A stretch of 64,000 bases of DNA from an uncultured Negativicutes bacterium (GCA_947074185.1 CAMTOO010000003.1:1-64000); one strand, 5' to 3'; positions 1 through 8,744 are shown, counted from the stretch's first letter. The notes: generated from the letters alone by a model not told the origin. Translations and numbers: made by a program.

Positions 1-172
1 ATGTTCTGGTGTACATCACACCTAGAGCATTATTACAAGTAAGCTCGGGTGTAGAGCACACCTAGAGCATTAATACAAGTAAGCTCTTGTGTAGATCACA
101 CCCAGAGCATTATAACAAGTAATTTCTGGTGTAGATCACACTTAGAGCATTATAACAAGTAAGTTCTGGTGC
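1..172. repeat. 40-bp imperfect tandem repeat array
   Basis: Units with a 40-bp period run from the window edge: about 1-42, 43-82, 83-122, 123-162 and a partial unit 163-172. Each full unit carries a short imperfect palindrome (GGTGT, five bases, ACACC) followed by AGAGCATT and ACAAGTAA. Units differ by only a few substitutions. The whole unit is repeated, with no constant-repeat and variable-spacer layout, so this is not a CRISPR array. The period is not a multiple of three. The array may continue beyond the window start. Confidence 0.9.
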
Positions 173-432
173 TCATAACAAAGTGGTTCAAACGAATTAT
201 TGCAATAATCATTTTTCCAGGCATTATATACTATACATTTTATTTCATCATCATTTTTTTCAATATCTTCTTTCAACAAATTTATTAGTGTTGTTTTACC
301 TGTTCCCCATGGAGAATCAATTGCCATTATATACGACTTATTCTCATTGTCGCGTTTATAATTCTGCGAATTTTTTATTAAGTTTTTAATAAAATTAATA
401 TACGAACTACGATTCAATTTGTCTTCAATCAT
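142..432 (-). pseudogene. Truncated KAP-family P-loop NTPase (N-terminal fragment)
   Basis: This 96-residue reading frame begins like a KAP-family P-loop NTPase. A Walker A motif (SPWGTGKTT) lies at about residues 40-48, and NAWK then EPL at about residues 70-84 matches the region that normally continues as FEPL-YE in the family. KAP proteins are usually several hundred residues long. Here the recognisable part stops at about residue 86, where the sequence enters the 40-bp repeat array, and the frame closes inside that array. Promoter, ribosome-binding site (GGAGGGG) and start look intact, so the 5' end is that of a functional gene whose 3' part was lost or replaced. I infer a degraded gene. 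A genome-assembly collapse at the repeats is the main alternative. Confidence 0.7.
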
Positions 433-465
433 ATTTCCCCCTCCAAAATCTTTTTCACTAACGCA

Positions 466-474
466 ATTATACCA
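466..474 (-). promoter_or_regulatory. Extended -10 promoter of the KAP fragment
   Basis: On the minus strand the motif is TGG-TATAAT, an extended -10 element, about 35 bases upstream of the KAP start. The -35 region falls in the T-tract of the kptA terminator and is poor. The surrounding 30 bases nearly match the promoter upstream of the DUF2130 gene at 2724-2753. Confidence 0.65.
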
Positions 475-486
475 CTTTCCATAGAC

Positions 487-518
487 ATAAAAAAAGTGCC
501 TTGCGACACTTTTTTTAT
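487..518 (-). terminator. Rho-independent terminator of the kptA operon
   Basis: A perfect 10-bp stem (489-498 pairing with 507-516) with an 8-base loop and A/T-rich arms gives a T-run on either strand. It overlaps the kptA stop codon and ends the DUF2130-VOC-kptA transcript. Confidence 0.85.
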
Positions 519-1048
519 TCCTCTATTAAATACCTCACTGGCACTTCTTTAGTTAACCAAACTCCATTTTCTGAGCGATAAAAAACATATCCGCCTTTAT
601 ACATTTTCTTGCTTTCTACTCTGTAAACTATAGGATTTCCATGTCTAGTTCCTACAACGATTGCCGTTTCTCTATCTTCTGAAAGATGCACGTGTAATCT
701 CGTTCTAGGTTTTAGCCCTTCTTTATCAATAGATACCTTATATTTTTCGCCTGTGCCATGATATAAAATTTCTGGTGGTTCTATAATAGTTAGTTCAACA
801 TCCACGTCAATAGAATGCCCTTGATTTGCTCGTATTAATGTTTTATCATCGTTAAATGCAAAACGCTTCTTGCTATCTTTCGCAACTATTTCTTCAAGCA
901 ATTCCTGGTTTAAAACGTGCCTTTTGCTTACACCTTCTATTAACTTATCTACGGCTAACCAGCCATTTTCATTTAGTTCCACTCCAATTACTTCTGGCTT
1001 ATGCCTTAAAACCATACTTATATATTTACTTACTTTTATTCTATCCAT
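515..1048 (-). CDS. kptA: RNA 2'-phosphotransferase, Tpt1/KptA family
   Basis: The 177-residue protein has the full length and motif order of KptA/Tpt1. These enzymes move an internal RNA 2'-phosphate to NAD+, giving ADP-ribose 1'',2''-cyclic phosphate and nicotinamide. Visible motifs are the N-terminal SKYISMVLRHKP, IRANQGHS, the YHGT histidine motif, and LHVHLSEDRETA followed by RHG, which together carry the Arg-His-His-Arg catalytic set known for the family. It is the last gene of an operon after the VOC protein (15-bp gap) and ends in a strong terminator. The bacterial substrate is uncertain because bacteria lack the yeast-type tRNA splicing pathway. No RNA ligase or repair gene is adjacent. 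Family assignment is very secure; the physiological role is not. Confidence 0.95.
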   Translation of the reverse strand: MDRIKVSKYISMVLRHKPEVIGVELNENGWLAVDKLIEGVSKRHVLNQELLEEIVAKDSKKRFAFNDDKTLIRANQGHSIDVDVELTIIEPPEILYHGTGEKYKVSIDKEGLKPRTRLHVHLSEDRETAIVVGTRHGNPIVYRVESKKMYKGGYVFYRSENGVWLTKEVPVRYLIEE

Positions 1049-1063
1049 AACACTACTCTTTCA

Positions 1064-1456
1064 TTACTCGTAACTACAAAACTCAACCAAATTCCCATCT
1101 GGATCATTAAGGTATACAGAGGCCATCTTACCTTTTACTCCATGTCTGGTAACTGGTCCTTCTAAAATCTCTAGTTGCTCATTGGTTAGATGTTCAACAA
1201 ACATTTCCATTTCCACATCTAGCTCAATGCAAAAGTCAGCACTTCCTGTTTTAACATTTGTTGCATGCGGTTCTAACTCTTGTCCTAGATAGTGTACGTT
1301 TATTTTAAAGTTCCCTGCAAACATTTCATATCTACCACCAGAATCTTGTACGTCAAAACCAACTTTTTCATAAAATGCTATTGTCTTTTCCATGTTAGCG
1401 GTGGTGATTACAAAGTGGTCAACTGTTTTAAAAAAGTTTTTCTTATTCATCTTCAT
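1064..1456 (-). CDS. VOC-family (glyoxalase/dioxygenase fold) protein
   Basis: A protein of about 130 residues has the paired beta-alpha-beta-beta-beta layout of the vicinal oxygen chelate superfamily. It starts [25 protein letters not shown] and ends [13 protein letters not shown]. Candidate metal ligands are His in VDHF and the C-terminal Glu in LVEF. The frame can open at 1474, but a GGAG site fits the ATG at 1456 (or 1450), inside the end of the DUF2130 gene, which suggests translational coupling. It resembles the small VOC group often labelled virulence protein or lactoylglutathione-lyase-like. The substrate cannot be predicted. Confidence 0.85.
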   Translation of the reverse strand: MKMNKKNFFKTVDHFVITTANMEKTIAFYEKVGFDVQDSGGRYEMFAGNFKINVHYLGQELEPHATNVKTGSADFCIELDVEMEMFVEHLTNEQLEILEGPVTRHGVKGKMASVYLNDPDGNLVEFCSYE

Positions 1457-2690
1457 TTTTCTCCAAATCGGCAAACTTTTTCGCCATGGTTGGATTGTTT
1501 CTCGTAAGCTTTTTAATACTTAAGTCTTGCGCTTTATCATTTGCAAGGCGCAAGTTATTTTCAGAACCAATTAGCTCTGCTTTTACTTTTTGTAAATGCT
1601 CAATAGTCTTATCTATCTCGCCTATTGCTTTTTGGAACTTATTGCTTGCAAGTTCATAGTTGCGTCCAAATTTCTCTTGGAAATCTACCATGTTTTGTTC
1701 AAAATTTGAAACGTCTATATTTTGATTTTTGATTTCCATTAACTGTTCTCTATAATCTACTGCGTTCATTGCAGCATTTCTAAGCAAGGTAATCATCGGG
1801 ATAAAGAACTGTGGACGAATAACATACATCTTAGGATATTTGTGAGACATATCTACAATCCCATTATTATATAGCTCGTTATCTGCTTCAAGTAGTGAAA
1901 CAAGCACCGCATATTCGCAATTCTTTTCTTTACGGTCTTTGTCTAACTCTTTTAAGAAATCTTCGTTTTTCTTTTTAGTTGCGGTAGTGTCCATTTCGTT
2001 TTTCATTTCGAACATGATAGAAATAAACTCTACTCCGCTATCTGTAGTTTCTTTAAAGATATAATCCCCTTTACTTCCGCTGGAGGAATCATTATCTTTT
2101 TCAAAATAAGCTTTTTGAAAACCTGTTGCACGCAAACGATTAAATTCTATTTCGCAATGCTGTTCTAAACTTTCTCCTAACATCTTAGTAGAAAGCTTTG
2201 TCTTAAGGTCTTTATAATATTCTATTGTTTCATTTTTCTCTTTTAATTTGCCTTCGTAATCTTCTTTTACTTTAGTGATTTCAAGTGTGGTATTAGTTTT
2301 AGATGTATCTAATTCAACTTGAAGCTTAGCAATTTCTTTTTCTTTTTCTACTAAAGCGTCTTTAGCTTTTGCTTCTTCTTCTTTAAGGGCAATTACTTTT
2401 TCTGCTTCTGCTGATTGCACAGTAGCTTTTAATTGTTCTATCTCTTGTTTAGAGGCAGAAAGTTGTTTTTCAAGCTCTGCTTTTGCATTTGCTTCTGCAA
2501 GTTTAAGTTCTGCTTTTGCCTGAGTTTCCGCAAGTTTAAGTTCTGTTGACTTTGCTTCTGTAAATAGTTTTTCTCGTTGTGCTAATTCTTTTTGGAACTC
2601 TGCATCTCGCACTTGGGCAACTATCGCTATATAACCTGATTCATCTACCGTAAATACTTCTCCGCACTTAGGACATTTTAATTCGCTCAT
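1443..2690 (-). CDS. DUF2130 domain protein with N-terminal coiled coil
   Basis: A 415-residue protein with a CPKCG knuckle at residues 6-10 (only one Cys pair). A long charged coiled coil follows, at about residues 30-185. It includes an Ala/Lys/Glu-rich stretch where ELKLAE-type segments repeat at about residues 49-78. A DUF2130 globular region occupies about residues 190-375 ([39 protein letters not shown]). The EMKNE segment recalls a nuclease-type core, but I cannot confirm catalysis. It is the first gene of the operon with the VOC protein and kptA, driven by the promoter at 2724-2732. Function is unknown. Confidence 0.9.
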   Translation of the reverse strand: MSELKCPKCGEVFTVDESGYIAIVAQVRDAEFQKELAQREKLFTEAKSTELKLAETQAKAELKLAEANAKAELEKQLSASKQEIEQLKATVQSAEAEKVIALKEEEAKAKDALVEKEKEIAKLQVELDTSKTNTTLEITKVKEDYEGKLKEKNETIEYYKDLKTKLSTKMLGESLEQHCEIEFNRLRATGFQKAYFEKDNDSSSGSKGDYIFKETTDSGVEFISIMFEMKNEMDTTATKKKNEDFLKELDKDRKEKNCEYAVLVSLLEADNELYNNGIVDMSHKYPKMYVIRPQFFIPMITLLRNAAMNAVDYREQLMEIKNQNIDVSNFEQNMVDFQEKFGRNYELASNKFQKAIGEIDKTIEHLQKVKAELIGSENNLRLANDKAQDLSIKKLTRNNPTMAKKFADLEKNEDE

Positions 2691-2723
2691 CTTAAATACC
2701 CCCTAATGTAATATATCTTTATT

Positions 2724-2756
2724 ATTATACCACTTCACTTGGACATAAAAAAAGTT
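2724..2756 (-). promoter_or_regulatory. Promoter of the DUF2130-VOC-kptA operon
   Basis: On the minus strand an extended -10 (TGG-TATAAT, 2724-2732) lies 34 bases upstream of the start codon, with a T-run and TATGTCC further upstream. The whole module closely matches the promoter of the KAP fragment at 466-495. Confidence 0.65.
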
Positions 2757-2901
2757 ATTTATTTTTTCTTCACAAAATTATCTATTAATAATTGACTCCA
2801 TTCGCAAAAAACATTGCATTTATGTCAAAATGGTGTTACATTTAATATAGGTAGAATGCCTAGAAGTAATTAAAATTCTTTATCATTTAGGAGGTTATTG
2901 T

Positions 2902-3273
2902 ATGGGTAAATTTGTGATTAAAAAAGCAAAAAAAGGTCCTATGTTCAATCTTAAAGCTGGTAATGGTCAAATCATTCTAACTAGTGAAGTTTATTCTTCC
3001 GAAGCTGCTTGTAAAAACGGTATTAAAAGCGTAATTACAAATTCAGCAAAAGCAAAAATCGAAGATCAAACTGTAAAAGGATTTGCAGTAGAAAAAAATC
3101 CTAAGTTTGAAATCTATCTCGACAAACGTAAAGAAAACAGATTCCGTTTTAAAGCTAAAAACGGCGAAATCATTGGCACAAGCCAAGGTTATTCTTCTAA
3201 AACTGGTTGTAAAAATGGTATCAACAGTATTATTAAAAACTGTGTAGGTTCAGAAACCGTACACGAAAAATAA
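2902..3273 (+). CDS. YegP-like protein with two DUF1508 (UPF0339) domains
   Basis: The 123-residue protein contains two copies of the small DUF1508 fold. The first is at about residues 10-55 and the second at about residues 66-115. Each has the pattern F-x-L/F-KA-x-NG-x-I-I-x-(T/S)S-x-x-YSS-x-x-x-C-x-NGI-x-S. The second copy shows the classic KFEIYLDKRKENRFRFKAKNGEII start. A GGAGG site sits 7 bases before the ATG. It is monocistronic, convergent with the membrane-protein gene at 3315, and closed by a shared terminator. The family is widespread and functionally obscure. Confidence 0.92.
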   Translation: MGKFVIKKAKKGPMFNLKAGNGQIILTSEVYSSEAACKNGIKSVITNSAKAKIEDQTVKGFAVEKNPKFEIYLDKRKENRFRFKAKNGEIIGTSQGYSSKTGCKNGINSIIKNCVGSETVHEK

Positions 3274-3282
3274 ATTCAAAAT

Positions 3283-3312
3283 AAAAAAGTGCCTATTAAG
3301 GCACTTTTTTTA
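3283..3312. terminator. Bidirectional terminator
   Basis: An 11-bp perfect stem (3283-3293 with 3300-3310) and 6-base loop are flanked by A and T runs. It lies between convergent genes and can serve the YegP-like gene (+) and the membrane-protein gene (-). Confidence 0.9.
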
Positions 3313-3314
3313 TT

Positions 3315-4385
3315 TTAAAATGGATTCCAGCGTACATCGGCGCTGTTTACCCTTATATGCTTAAGTTGATTTTCTTCGTCAAAATCTACTTGAACATAAT
3401 AGTTTTGGAAAACAGCTGGTGTAGAGGCATTATTTATTCTTATGAAATAACTATTATAATCTTTTCTAAAATCCATCGTTCCAATGACCGAACTTTTAAC
3501 TTTTAGCAAGCTTGGAAATCTTGATTTATTTACACTAAAAATATGCTCAGTTGGAACTTTTTCTTCCATGAAGTTTTTATCCATAGCTTTAATGTTGTGA
3601 CCATCTATCTCATAAGTTACACTAGGAGCGAGCCTTAAAGTTCTATTACCAACTGTTTCAAAGCTAGTAATAATATTTTCTCTTAAAGGTATTTTCTTTG
3701 TAGCTTTTTTAGGATGTATTTTAATTCTGCCGACGATATTGCTATCTTTAACCACAAGTAAAGGTATAGTTGCTCTTTCTTCTACATCTATAAGAGTATT
3801 TGGTGCTACCTTTTGGAAGTGTTCACCTGTGCCTATATTGCCTTCTTCTGTTTGGTTATAGCCTGGGCCACCGCGTTCTGTTATATAAAGTTCGTAGCCG
3901 TTATCAATAATTGGTGCGACTGTGGTTTGTCCTACAGCAATGGCTACTTGATTTAATTTTAAAACTGGAGGTTCTGCCGGAAAGCCATATATTGTAACCC
4001 AGAAACTTGCGCCTATTATAAATGCCAAAGTACTTATCAAGAAGCTGTAGGCTGCTGGGTGTTTGTAGTTCATGCGCCAGATTCCTACAAGTGTCATAAG
4101 TATCAAAGAAGCAACAAATCGATTAGTGATCGGTACAATCAAAATGATGGCAATACCAACTAGCCATGCTAACAGCATCCACAAAGAATCTGTAATAGGA
4201 TTACGTTCTTCGATAATTTTATGTTGTACAACCTGCAAGCGCATGCCAAATTTATTAAGCCAATGATTTTCATTTTCTTGTAACTCTGTCTTTTTTGCAA
4301 CTATAATTGCCAAAACTACTACAGGTATAACCATTAGCATTAACATAAATATTGGTATTACTTCTTCCACTAAAAAACTATACAT
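3315..4385 (-). CDS. Conserved membrane protein of unknown function
   Basis: A 356-residue protein that I do not recognise. The N-terminal segment at about residues 8-30 is a membrane helix. A soluble stretch follows, then two or three more helices around residues 68-130 (LLAWLVGIAIILIV, FVASLILMTLVGI, FLISTLAFIIGASFWVTIYGF). Residues from about 140 onward form a beta-rich, probably extracytoplasmic, domain with SFETVGNRTLRLAPSV and RKDYNSYFIRI. It follows comM by 9 bp, so it is probably the last gene of the rnhB-yraN-comM group. No catalytic motif is visible. Confidence 0.75.
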   Translation of the reverse strand: MYSFLVEEVIPIFMLMLMVIPVVVLAIIVAKKTELQENENHWLNKFGMRLQVVQHKIIEERNPITDSLWMLLAWLVGIAIILIVPITNRFVASLILMTLVGIWRMNYKHPAAYSFLISTLAFIIGASFWVTIYGFPAEPPVLKLNQVAIAVGQTTVAPIIDNGYELYITERGGPGYNQTEEGNIGTGEHFQKVAPNTLIDVEERATIPLLVVKDSNIVGRIKIHPKKATKKIPLRENIITSFETVGNRTLRLAPSVTYEIDGHNIKAMDKNFMEEKVPTEHIFSVNKSRFPSLLKVKSSVIGTMDFRKDYNSYFIRINNASTPAVFQNYYVQVDFDEENQLKHIRVNSADVRWNPF

Positions 4386-4394
4386 AGCTACTCC

Positions 4395-5915
4395 TTATTT
4401 ATCGGTATTTGTTCTAAGCTGAATTGCTTCTGCTATATGTATTTTGTCTATCATATCACAACCAGCTAAATCTGCAATAGTACGAGCGACTTTAACTATA
4501 CGGTCATGACTTCGCGCACTTAAACCTAGGGCGCAAAAAGCTTTTTCTAATAGCTCTTTAGCTTCTTCTGTCATATTGCAAAACTTTTCTACTTCGGCAT
4601 GTGACATTTGAGAATTTGCATAGATTCCTAAATTTGCTAAACGTTTTAACTGAATATCACGTGCTTTGCAAACTCTTTCGCGAACTTCAGCTGAGGTTTC
4701 GCCTTTTTCTTTTGTTTTAAGATCGTTATAACTTACTCGTTGCACATATACTTGTAAATCTATTCTATCTATGAGCGGTCCAGATATTTTGCGTTTATAG
4801 CGTTCTATATCTCCTTGCTTACAAGTACATTCTTTTATATCGTCACCTTGATACCCGCAAGGACATGGATTCATTGCAGCGCACAAAAGAATCGATGCAG
4901 GAAATGCGTAAGTTCCATTTACTCTAGCAATAGTTACAAAACCATCTTCTAATGGTTGTCTAAGTACTTCTAGAGCCATACGAGAAAACTCTGGGAATTC
5001 GTCTAAGAACAATACCCCGTTGTGACTTAAAGTTACTTCTCCTGGTTTTGGAATGCTTCCTCCTCCAATCAACGCACTAAAAGACACTGTGTGATGCGGA
5101 CTTCGAAATGGTCGTTCTAAAATTATTTTACCCTTATCTCTTAAAAGTCCTGCGATACTATATATCTTAGTAACTTCTAAAGCTTCTTGTTCTGTCATCG
5201 GTGGCAAAATCGTAGATAATCTGCGTGCTAGCATTGTTTTACCAGAGCCTGGTGTTCCTACCATAAGAATATTATGCCCACCTGCTGCGGCAATTTCCAT
5301 TGCGCGTTTCACTACTATTTGTCCTCTAACATCTGAAAAGTCAACACTGACCTCGAGATTTTGCTTGAGAGTCAGTTTTTCTTTTGGCAAAGACGCTAAC
5401 TCTTCTTCGCCCTTTAGAGCCTTGAAAAGTTCTTTTAGAGAGTTTGGCGTATATACTTTTATTCCGTCTACCAGTTTACCTTCTTCTGCATTTCCTTTAG
5501 GAATATAAACTTCTTTAAACTCTCGCTCCTTGGCTTCTAAAATCATTGGCAAAATGCCGTTTCCTTCACGAATAATTCCTTCAAGGGAAAGTTCTCCAAT
5601 AAAGATTTTTCCTTGCACCTTCTCTTGAGGCAATAATCCACTACTTACTAAAATCCCAATTGCGATTGGTAAATCAAGTCCAGAACCATCTTTCTTAAAA
5701 TTTGCTGGAGCTAAATTAACCGTAATCTTTGTTTTCGGAAATGGGAATCCTGAGTTTTTAAGAGCTGTCTTCACTCTTTCTCGTGATTCTTTCACTGCCA
5801 TATCTGGCAATCCGACGATTTCAAACCCTGGCAAACCATTTGAGATATCTACCTCTACAATGATTATCTCACCGTTTAATCCTTTCGTAGTTTCACCACA
5901 GACTTTTGCATACAT
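4395..5915 (-). CDS. comM: ComM/YifB family Mg-chelatase-like AAA+ ATPase
   Basis: The 506-residue protein matches the full ComM architecture. An N-terminal Lon-like ribosomal S5 fold (about 1-170) precedes a Mg-chelatase AAA+ core with Walker A GTPGSGKTMLARRL at about 218-231 and Walker B LFLDEFPEF at about 300. A Cys cluster (CPCGYQ then ECTC) is followed by a C-terminal domain with SARSHDRIVKVARTIADL. In naturally transformable bacteria, ComM is a branch-migration helicase acting on incoming DNA. That role here is inferred from the family. A GGAGG site precedes the ATG; yraN lies 13 bp upstream. Confidence 0.95.
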   Translation of the reverse strand: MYAKVCGETTKGLNGEIIIVEVDISNGLPGFEIVGLPDMAVKESRERVKTALKNSGFPFPKTKITVNLAPANFKKDGSGLDLPIAIGILVSSGLLPQEKVQGKIFIGELSLEGIIREGNGILPMILEAKEREFKEVYIPKGNAEEGKLVDGIKVYTPNSLKELFKALKGEEELASLPKEKLTLKQNLEVSVDFSDVRGQIVVKRAMEIAAAGGHNILMVGTPGSGKTMLARRLSTILPPMTEQEALEVTKIYSIAGLLRDKGKIILERPFRSPHHTVSFSALIGGGSIPKPGEVTLSHNGVLFLDEFPEFSRMALEVLRQPLEDGFVTIARVNGTYAFPASILLCAAMNPCPCGYQGDDIKECTCKQGDIERYKRKISGPLIDRIDLQVYVQRVSYNDLKTKEKGETSAEVRERVCKARDIQLKRLANLGIYANSQMSHAEVEKFCNMTEEAKELLEKAFCALGLSARSHDRIVKVARTIADLAGCDMIDKIHIAEAIQLRTNTDK

Positions 5916-5928
5916 ATAAATTCCTCCT

Positions 5929-6282
5929 TTAAAAACAATTTGGTAACCAATGTAATTTGGCGGTATCGCCTGTTACCAATATTTCTATAACATCAAATGC
6001 TAATTCATTAGCATGGACATCTTGTGTTTGCAGATAATGCAGGGCGCAAGCACGTATCTTCTTTTGTTTTAAAGGGGTAACTGCCGCAGCAGGTATGTCG
6101 AAATTCAAATTTCGTCTTGTCTTGACTTCTACAAAGGATATTTGATCCTTTTTGCTGGCGATAATATCTATTTCGCCATAAGGACAGTGGTAATTGCGAG
6201 TTAGAATCGTAAAACCGTGACGTACTAGGAACTCTGCCGCTGCAGTTTCTCCTTTCTGTCCTAATTGTGCTCTTGCGTGCAC
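5929..6282 (-). CDS. yraN: YraN/UPF0102 endonuclease-like protein
   Basis: A 117-residue protein with the UPF0102 signature: LGQKGETAAAEFLVRHGFTIL, NYHCPYGEIDIIASKKDQISFVEVKTRRN, then KKIRACALHYLQ. The E-I-D and E-V-K residues are the predicted PD-(D/E)XK-like catalytic set. The frame opens at a GTG (6280-6282) with only a weak upstream GAAG. No in-frame ATG is nearby. It sits between rnhB and comM, the usual bacterial neighbourhood for this family. Biochemical activity is undetermined. Confidence 0.92.
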   Translation of the reverse strand: MHARAQLGQKGETAAAEFLVRHGFTILTRNYHCPYGEIDIIASKKDQISFVEVKTRRNLNFDIPAAAVTPLKQKKIRACALHYLQTQDVHANELAFDVIEILVTGDTAKLHWLPNCF

Positions 6283-6303
6283 ATAATCATCTTCTTTCTG
6301 AAA

Positions 6304-7137
6304 TTACCATATTTGTATTTTACCGTCTTCGCCTTTTGGAACAAAGAGGTGATTTTCTTTTACTCTTGCTGGGGCAATCTTCATACTTTTAATTGGTTCA
6401 TAACTGCGACGATGATACTCTGTTGCACCAATAGTCTTTAAAGCTTCCATGTGGTCTTTACTGCCATAACCTTTGTTAGATGCAAATCCATATTGCGGGA
6501 ACTTTTCATCTAAAAGTTTCATCATCTCATCTCTTGTTACTTTGGCAATAATCGATGCCGCTGCAATTGACGCGCTTTTGGCGTCACCTTTGATAATCGG
6601 CATGATTTCCATATCTTCTACCCCAGGACTCATTGCATCTACTAAAGCAACTTGTGGTTTAAGAGCAAGTCCATTTAAAACTTCTTCCATACCATGTTTT
6701 GTTGCTTGATATATATTTTGAGTATCTATGTTATGAATAGATACTACATTAACTGTTATAGCTAAAGCTTTTTCTAATACTTCGTTATAAAGGCTTTCAC
6801 GTTTCTTTTCGCTAAGCTTTTTACTGTCGTTCAATCCTTCAATAAAAACTTCTCTTGGCAAAACAACTGCTGCTATTACTAAAGGCCCTGCAAGTGGTCC
6901 TCTTCCAGCTTCGTCAACCCCTGCAATATATTTAACAGCAGGATTAGTATAATACTCTTTTTCAAACTCTAACATTTTTTCAAAACGAAGTTTTTCTTCT
7001 GCTTGCTTTTCAAGGCGTTTGTAATAAGCCTCTACTAGCTTTTGAATGCCTGCGCGAGAATCTTCTTTTAATATATTTAGTTGTTCAGGTGTTGGATTAC
7101 CTGCTAGAATTTCTTTTGCTTCTGCTATTTTAAACAT
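6304..7137 (-). CDS. rnhB: Ribonuclease HII
   Basis: A 277-residue RNase HII that removes ribonucleotides and RNA from RNA-DNA hybrids. The core begins at about residue 70 with AGVDEAGRGPLAGP, which carries the Asp-Glu pair. It continues with LNDSKKLSEKKRE, DA at about 167, and GDAKSASIAAASIIAKVTRDE with the further acidic ligand. The extra N-terminal helical region of about 65 residues is typical of Firmicute RnhB. It follows rbgA across a terminator (7153-7177), so its expression may depend on read-through or on a promoter not evident here. Confidence 0.97.
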   Translation of the reverse strand: MFKIAEAKEILAGNPTPEQLNILKEDSRAGIQKLVEAYYKRLEKQAEEKLRFEKMLEFEKEYYTNPAVKYIAGVDEAGRGPLAGPLVIAAVVLPREVFIEGLNDSKKLSEKKRESLYNEVLEKALAITVNVVSIHNIDTQNIYQATKHGMEEVLNGLALKPQVALVDAMSPGVEDMEIMPIIKGDAKSASIAAASIIAKVTRDEMMKLLDEKFPQYGFASNKGYGSKDHMEALKTIGATEYHRRSYEPIKSMKIAPARVKENHLFVPKGEDGKIQIW

Positions 7138-7152
7138 ACTTACTTCTCCTAT

Positions 7153-7178
7153 AAAAAAGGACCGCTAGTAGCGGTCCG
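7153..7178 (-). terminator. Terminator downstream of rbgA
   Basis: An 8-bp GC-rich stem (GGACCGCT pairing with AGCGGTCC) with a 3-base loop is followed on the minus strand by six T residues. It lies between rbgA and rnhB. Confidence 0.88.
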
Positions 7179-7183
7179 TATTA

Positions 7184-8041
7184 TTAAGGTTCGTCTAGAG
7201 TAAAGCGACCTAAGCGGGCTGTACGAAAATCTCTTAGTACTAATTGTACCACTTTGTTTAAATCTAAAACTCCTCCGGCTTTTATACAGCCTCTGAGAGT
7301 TCCAATCTTTTCCATTATAGCAATTGGGTCTGGTGTATCAAAATCGATTCCATAGAACTTTTTAAGCTGTTCTGGATAACGAGTTGCCAAACGTTCTACT
7401 AAAATTTCTACAGCATCGTTACGATCATATACATCTTCCTTAATTGCGCCTGTCATTGCAAGACAAAATCCAATTTCTGGATCATCAAACTTTGGCCAAA
7501 GTACACCTGGTGTATCTAAAAGTTCAAGGCCTTTAGCAATAGTTATCCATTGTTGACCTCTTGTAACACCTGGTCTATCAGAAGCTACAACTTTGTTCTT
7601 ACCAACTAAGCGATTTATTAAAGTAGATTTACCAACATTTGGAATACCTACAATCATAACGCGAATAGGTCTGTTTTTAACGCCTTTTTTAAGCCACTTA
7701 TCAATTACTGGCTTTGCTGCTTCTTGAATTGTAGTGATAAGTTGTTTTACGCCTTTACCAGTATTGCAATCAATCTTACAAACTGCTAAGCCATTATTTT
7801 TAAACTTTTGAATCCACAAATCTGTTTTAGCAGGGTCTGCCATATCTGTTTTGTTTAAAGCTACTACTTTAGGTTTGTTTTGCAAAACCTCTATTAACAT
7901 TGGATTTGTGCTAGATAACGGGATTCTAGAATCAAGCATTTCAACAACTACGTCTACTAGCTTAATTTGGGTTTCCATCATACGTCTAGCTTTGGTCATA
8001 TGCCCGGGAAACCACTGTATTTTAAAATCTTGTACGTCCAC
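7184..8041 (-). CDS. rbgA: Ribosome biogenesis GTPase RbgA (YlqF)
   Basis: The 285-residue protein is a circularly permuted GTPase needed for late 50S assembly in Firmicutes. G4 (NKTDMAD) at about 60 precedes G1 ([14 protein letters not shown]) at about 132 and G3 (DTPGVLWP) at about 176, the order expected for YlqF. The N-terminal [15 protein letters not shown] motif is also characteristic. The start is a GTG at 8041 with GGAGGT six bases upstream. It follows lepB by 19 bp and shares its promoter. Confidence 0.97.
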   Translation of the reverse strand: MDVQDFKIQWFPGHMTKARRMMETQIKLVDVVVEMLDSRIPLSSTNPMLIEVLQNKPKVVALNKTDMADPAKTDLWIQKFKNNGLAVCKIDCNTGKGVKQLITTIQEAAKPVIDKWLKKGVKNRPIRVMIVGIPNVGKSTLINRLVGKNKVVASDRPGVTRGQQWITIAKGLELLDTPGVLWPKFDDPEIGFCLAMTGAIKEDVYDRNDAVEILVERLATRYPEQLKKFYGIDFDTPDPIAIMEKIGTLRGCIKAGGVLDLNKVVQLVLRDFRTARLGRFTLDEP

Positions 8042-8060
8042 GTGCTGACCTCCTTTATTA

Positions 8061-8615
8061 CTAAGGCATCATTCTCGCATAGTCAAATGGCCAGAAAGAA
8101 AATGATGCTTTTCCTTTTACTAATTTCAAAGGAACAAAATCTACATCAGAAAAACGACTATCTTCAGAGTTGTTTCTATTGTCACCTAATACGAAGATGT
8201 GGTCTTGAGGAACAACTGATTTGCGATAATTAGAACGATTTGGTCCTTTTGGATCATCGATATAAGTATATTTTTCTTCAAGTGCTCTACCATTAACAAT
8301 TACTTTACCTTCACGCATTTCAATAGTGTCACCACCAATAGCAATTACGCGTTTAATAAAGTCGCGACTTTCATCTTTTGGATATCTAAATACGATTATT
8401 TCATTGCGTTTTGGATCTGAGAAATAATAAATGAATTTATTTACCACTAAACGTTCTTTGGTAATTAATGTTGGGAACATGGATGAACCTTCTACCATGT
8501 ATGGTTCAAAAACGAATGTACGTATGCAAAAAGCGAGTGCAACGGCTACAATAATCGATACCGTCCAGTCGCTAATAGTATCTTGAATAGATCTTCCAGT
8601 GTCTTTTCGACTCAT
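8061..8615 (-). CDS. lepB: Signal peptidase I
   Basis: Signal peptidase I, 184 residues from the preferred start. It has one N-terminal membrane helix ([20 protein letters not shown]), the catalytic serine in EGSSMFPTL, the catalytic lysine in [11 protein letters not shown], and the conserved [12 protein letters not shown] box near the C-terminus. It cleaves signal peptides of exported proteins at the outer membrane face. The frame can open at 8633, but the sequence there (ATGGAGG) is itself the ribosome-binding site of the ATG at 8615. Confidence 0.95.
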   Translation of the reverse strand: MSRKDTGRSIQDTISDWTVSIIVAVALAFCIRTFVFEPYMVEGSSMFPTLITKERLVVNKFIYYFSDPKRNEIIVFRYPKDESRDFIKRVIAIGGDTIEMREGKVIVNGRALEEKYTYIDDPKGPNRSNYRKSVVPQDHIFVLGDNRNNSEDSRFSDVDFVPLKLVKGKASFSFWPFDYARMMP

Positions 8616-8656
8616 AATTTGGACTACCTCCATTAAATTTAAGAATTAACGTTTCT

Positions 8657-8665
8657 ATTTTACCA
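8657..8665 (-). promoter_or_regulatory. Extended -10 promoter of lepB-rbgA
   Basis: The minus strand reads TGG-TAAAAT about 42 bases before the lepB start codon. The -35 region is weak. It is similar to other TGG-preceded -10 elements in this window. Confidence 0.55.
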
Positions 8666-8707
8666 TACTTTTACGGATTAGTCTTTAGAAATTTTAATTT
8701 TTTCAAT

Positions 8708-8738
8708 AAAAAAAGGACTGCTAGTGCAGTCCTTAATT
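8708..8738 (-). terminator. Terminator of rplS
   Basis: A perfect 9-bp stem (8713-8721 with 8726-8734) and 4-base loop are followed by seven T residues on the minus strand, just after the rplS stop. Confidence 0.92.
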
Positions 8739-8744
8739 TTTGTA

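Noticed and set aside
1-172. CRISPR array
   Set aside because: The complete 40-bp unit is repeated with no unique spacers, and no cas genes are present.
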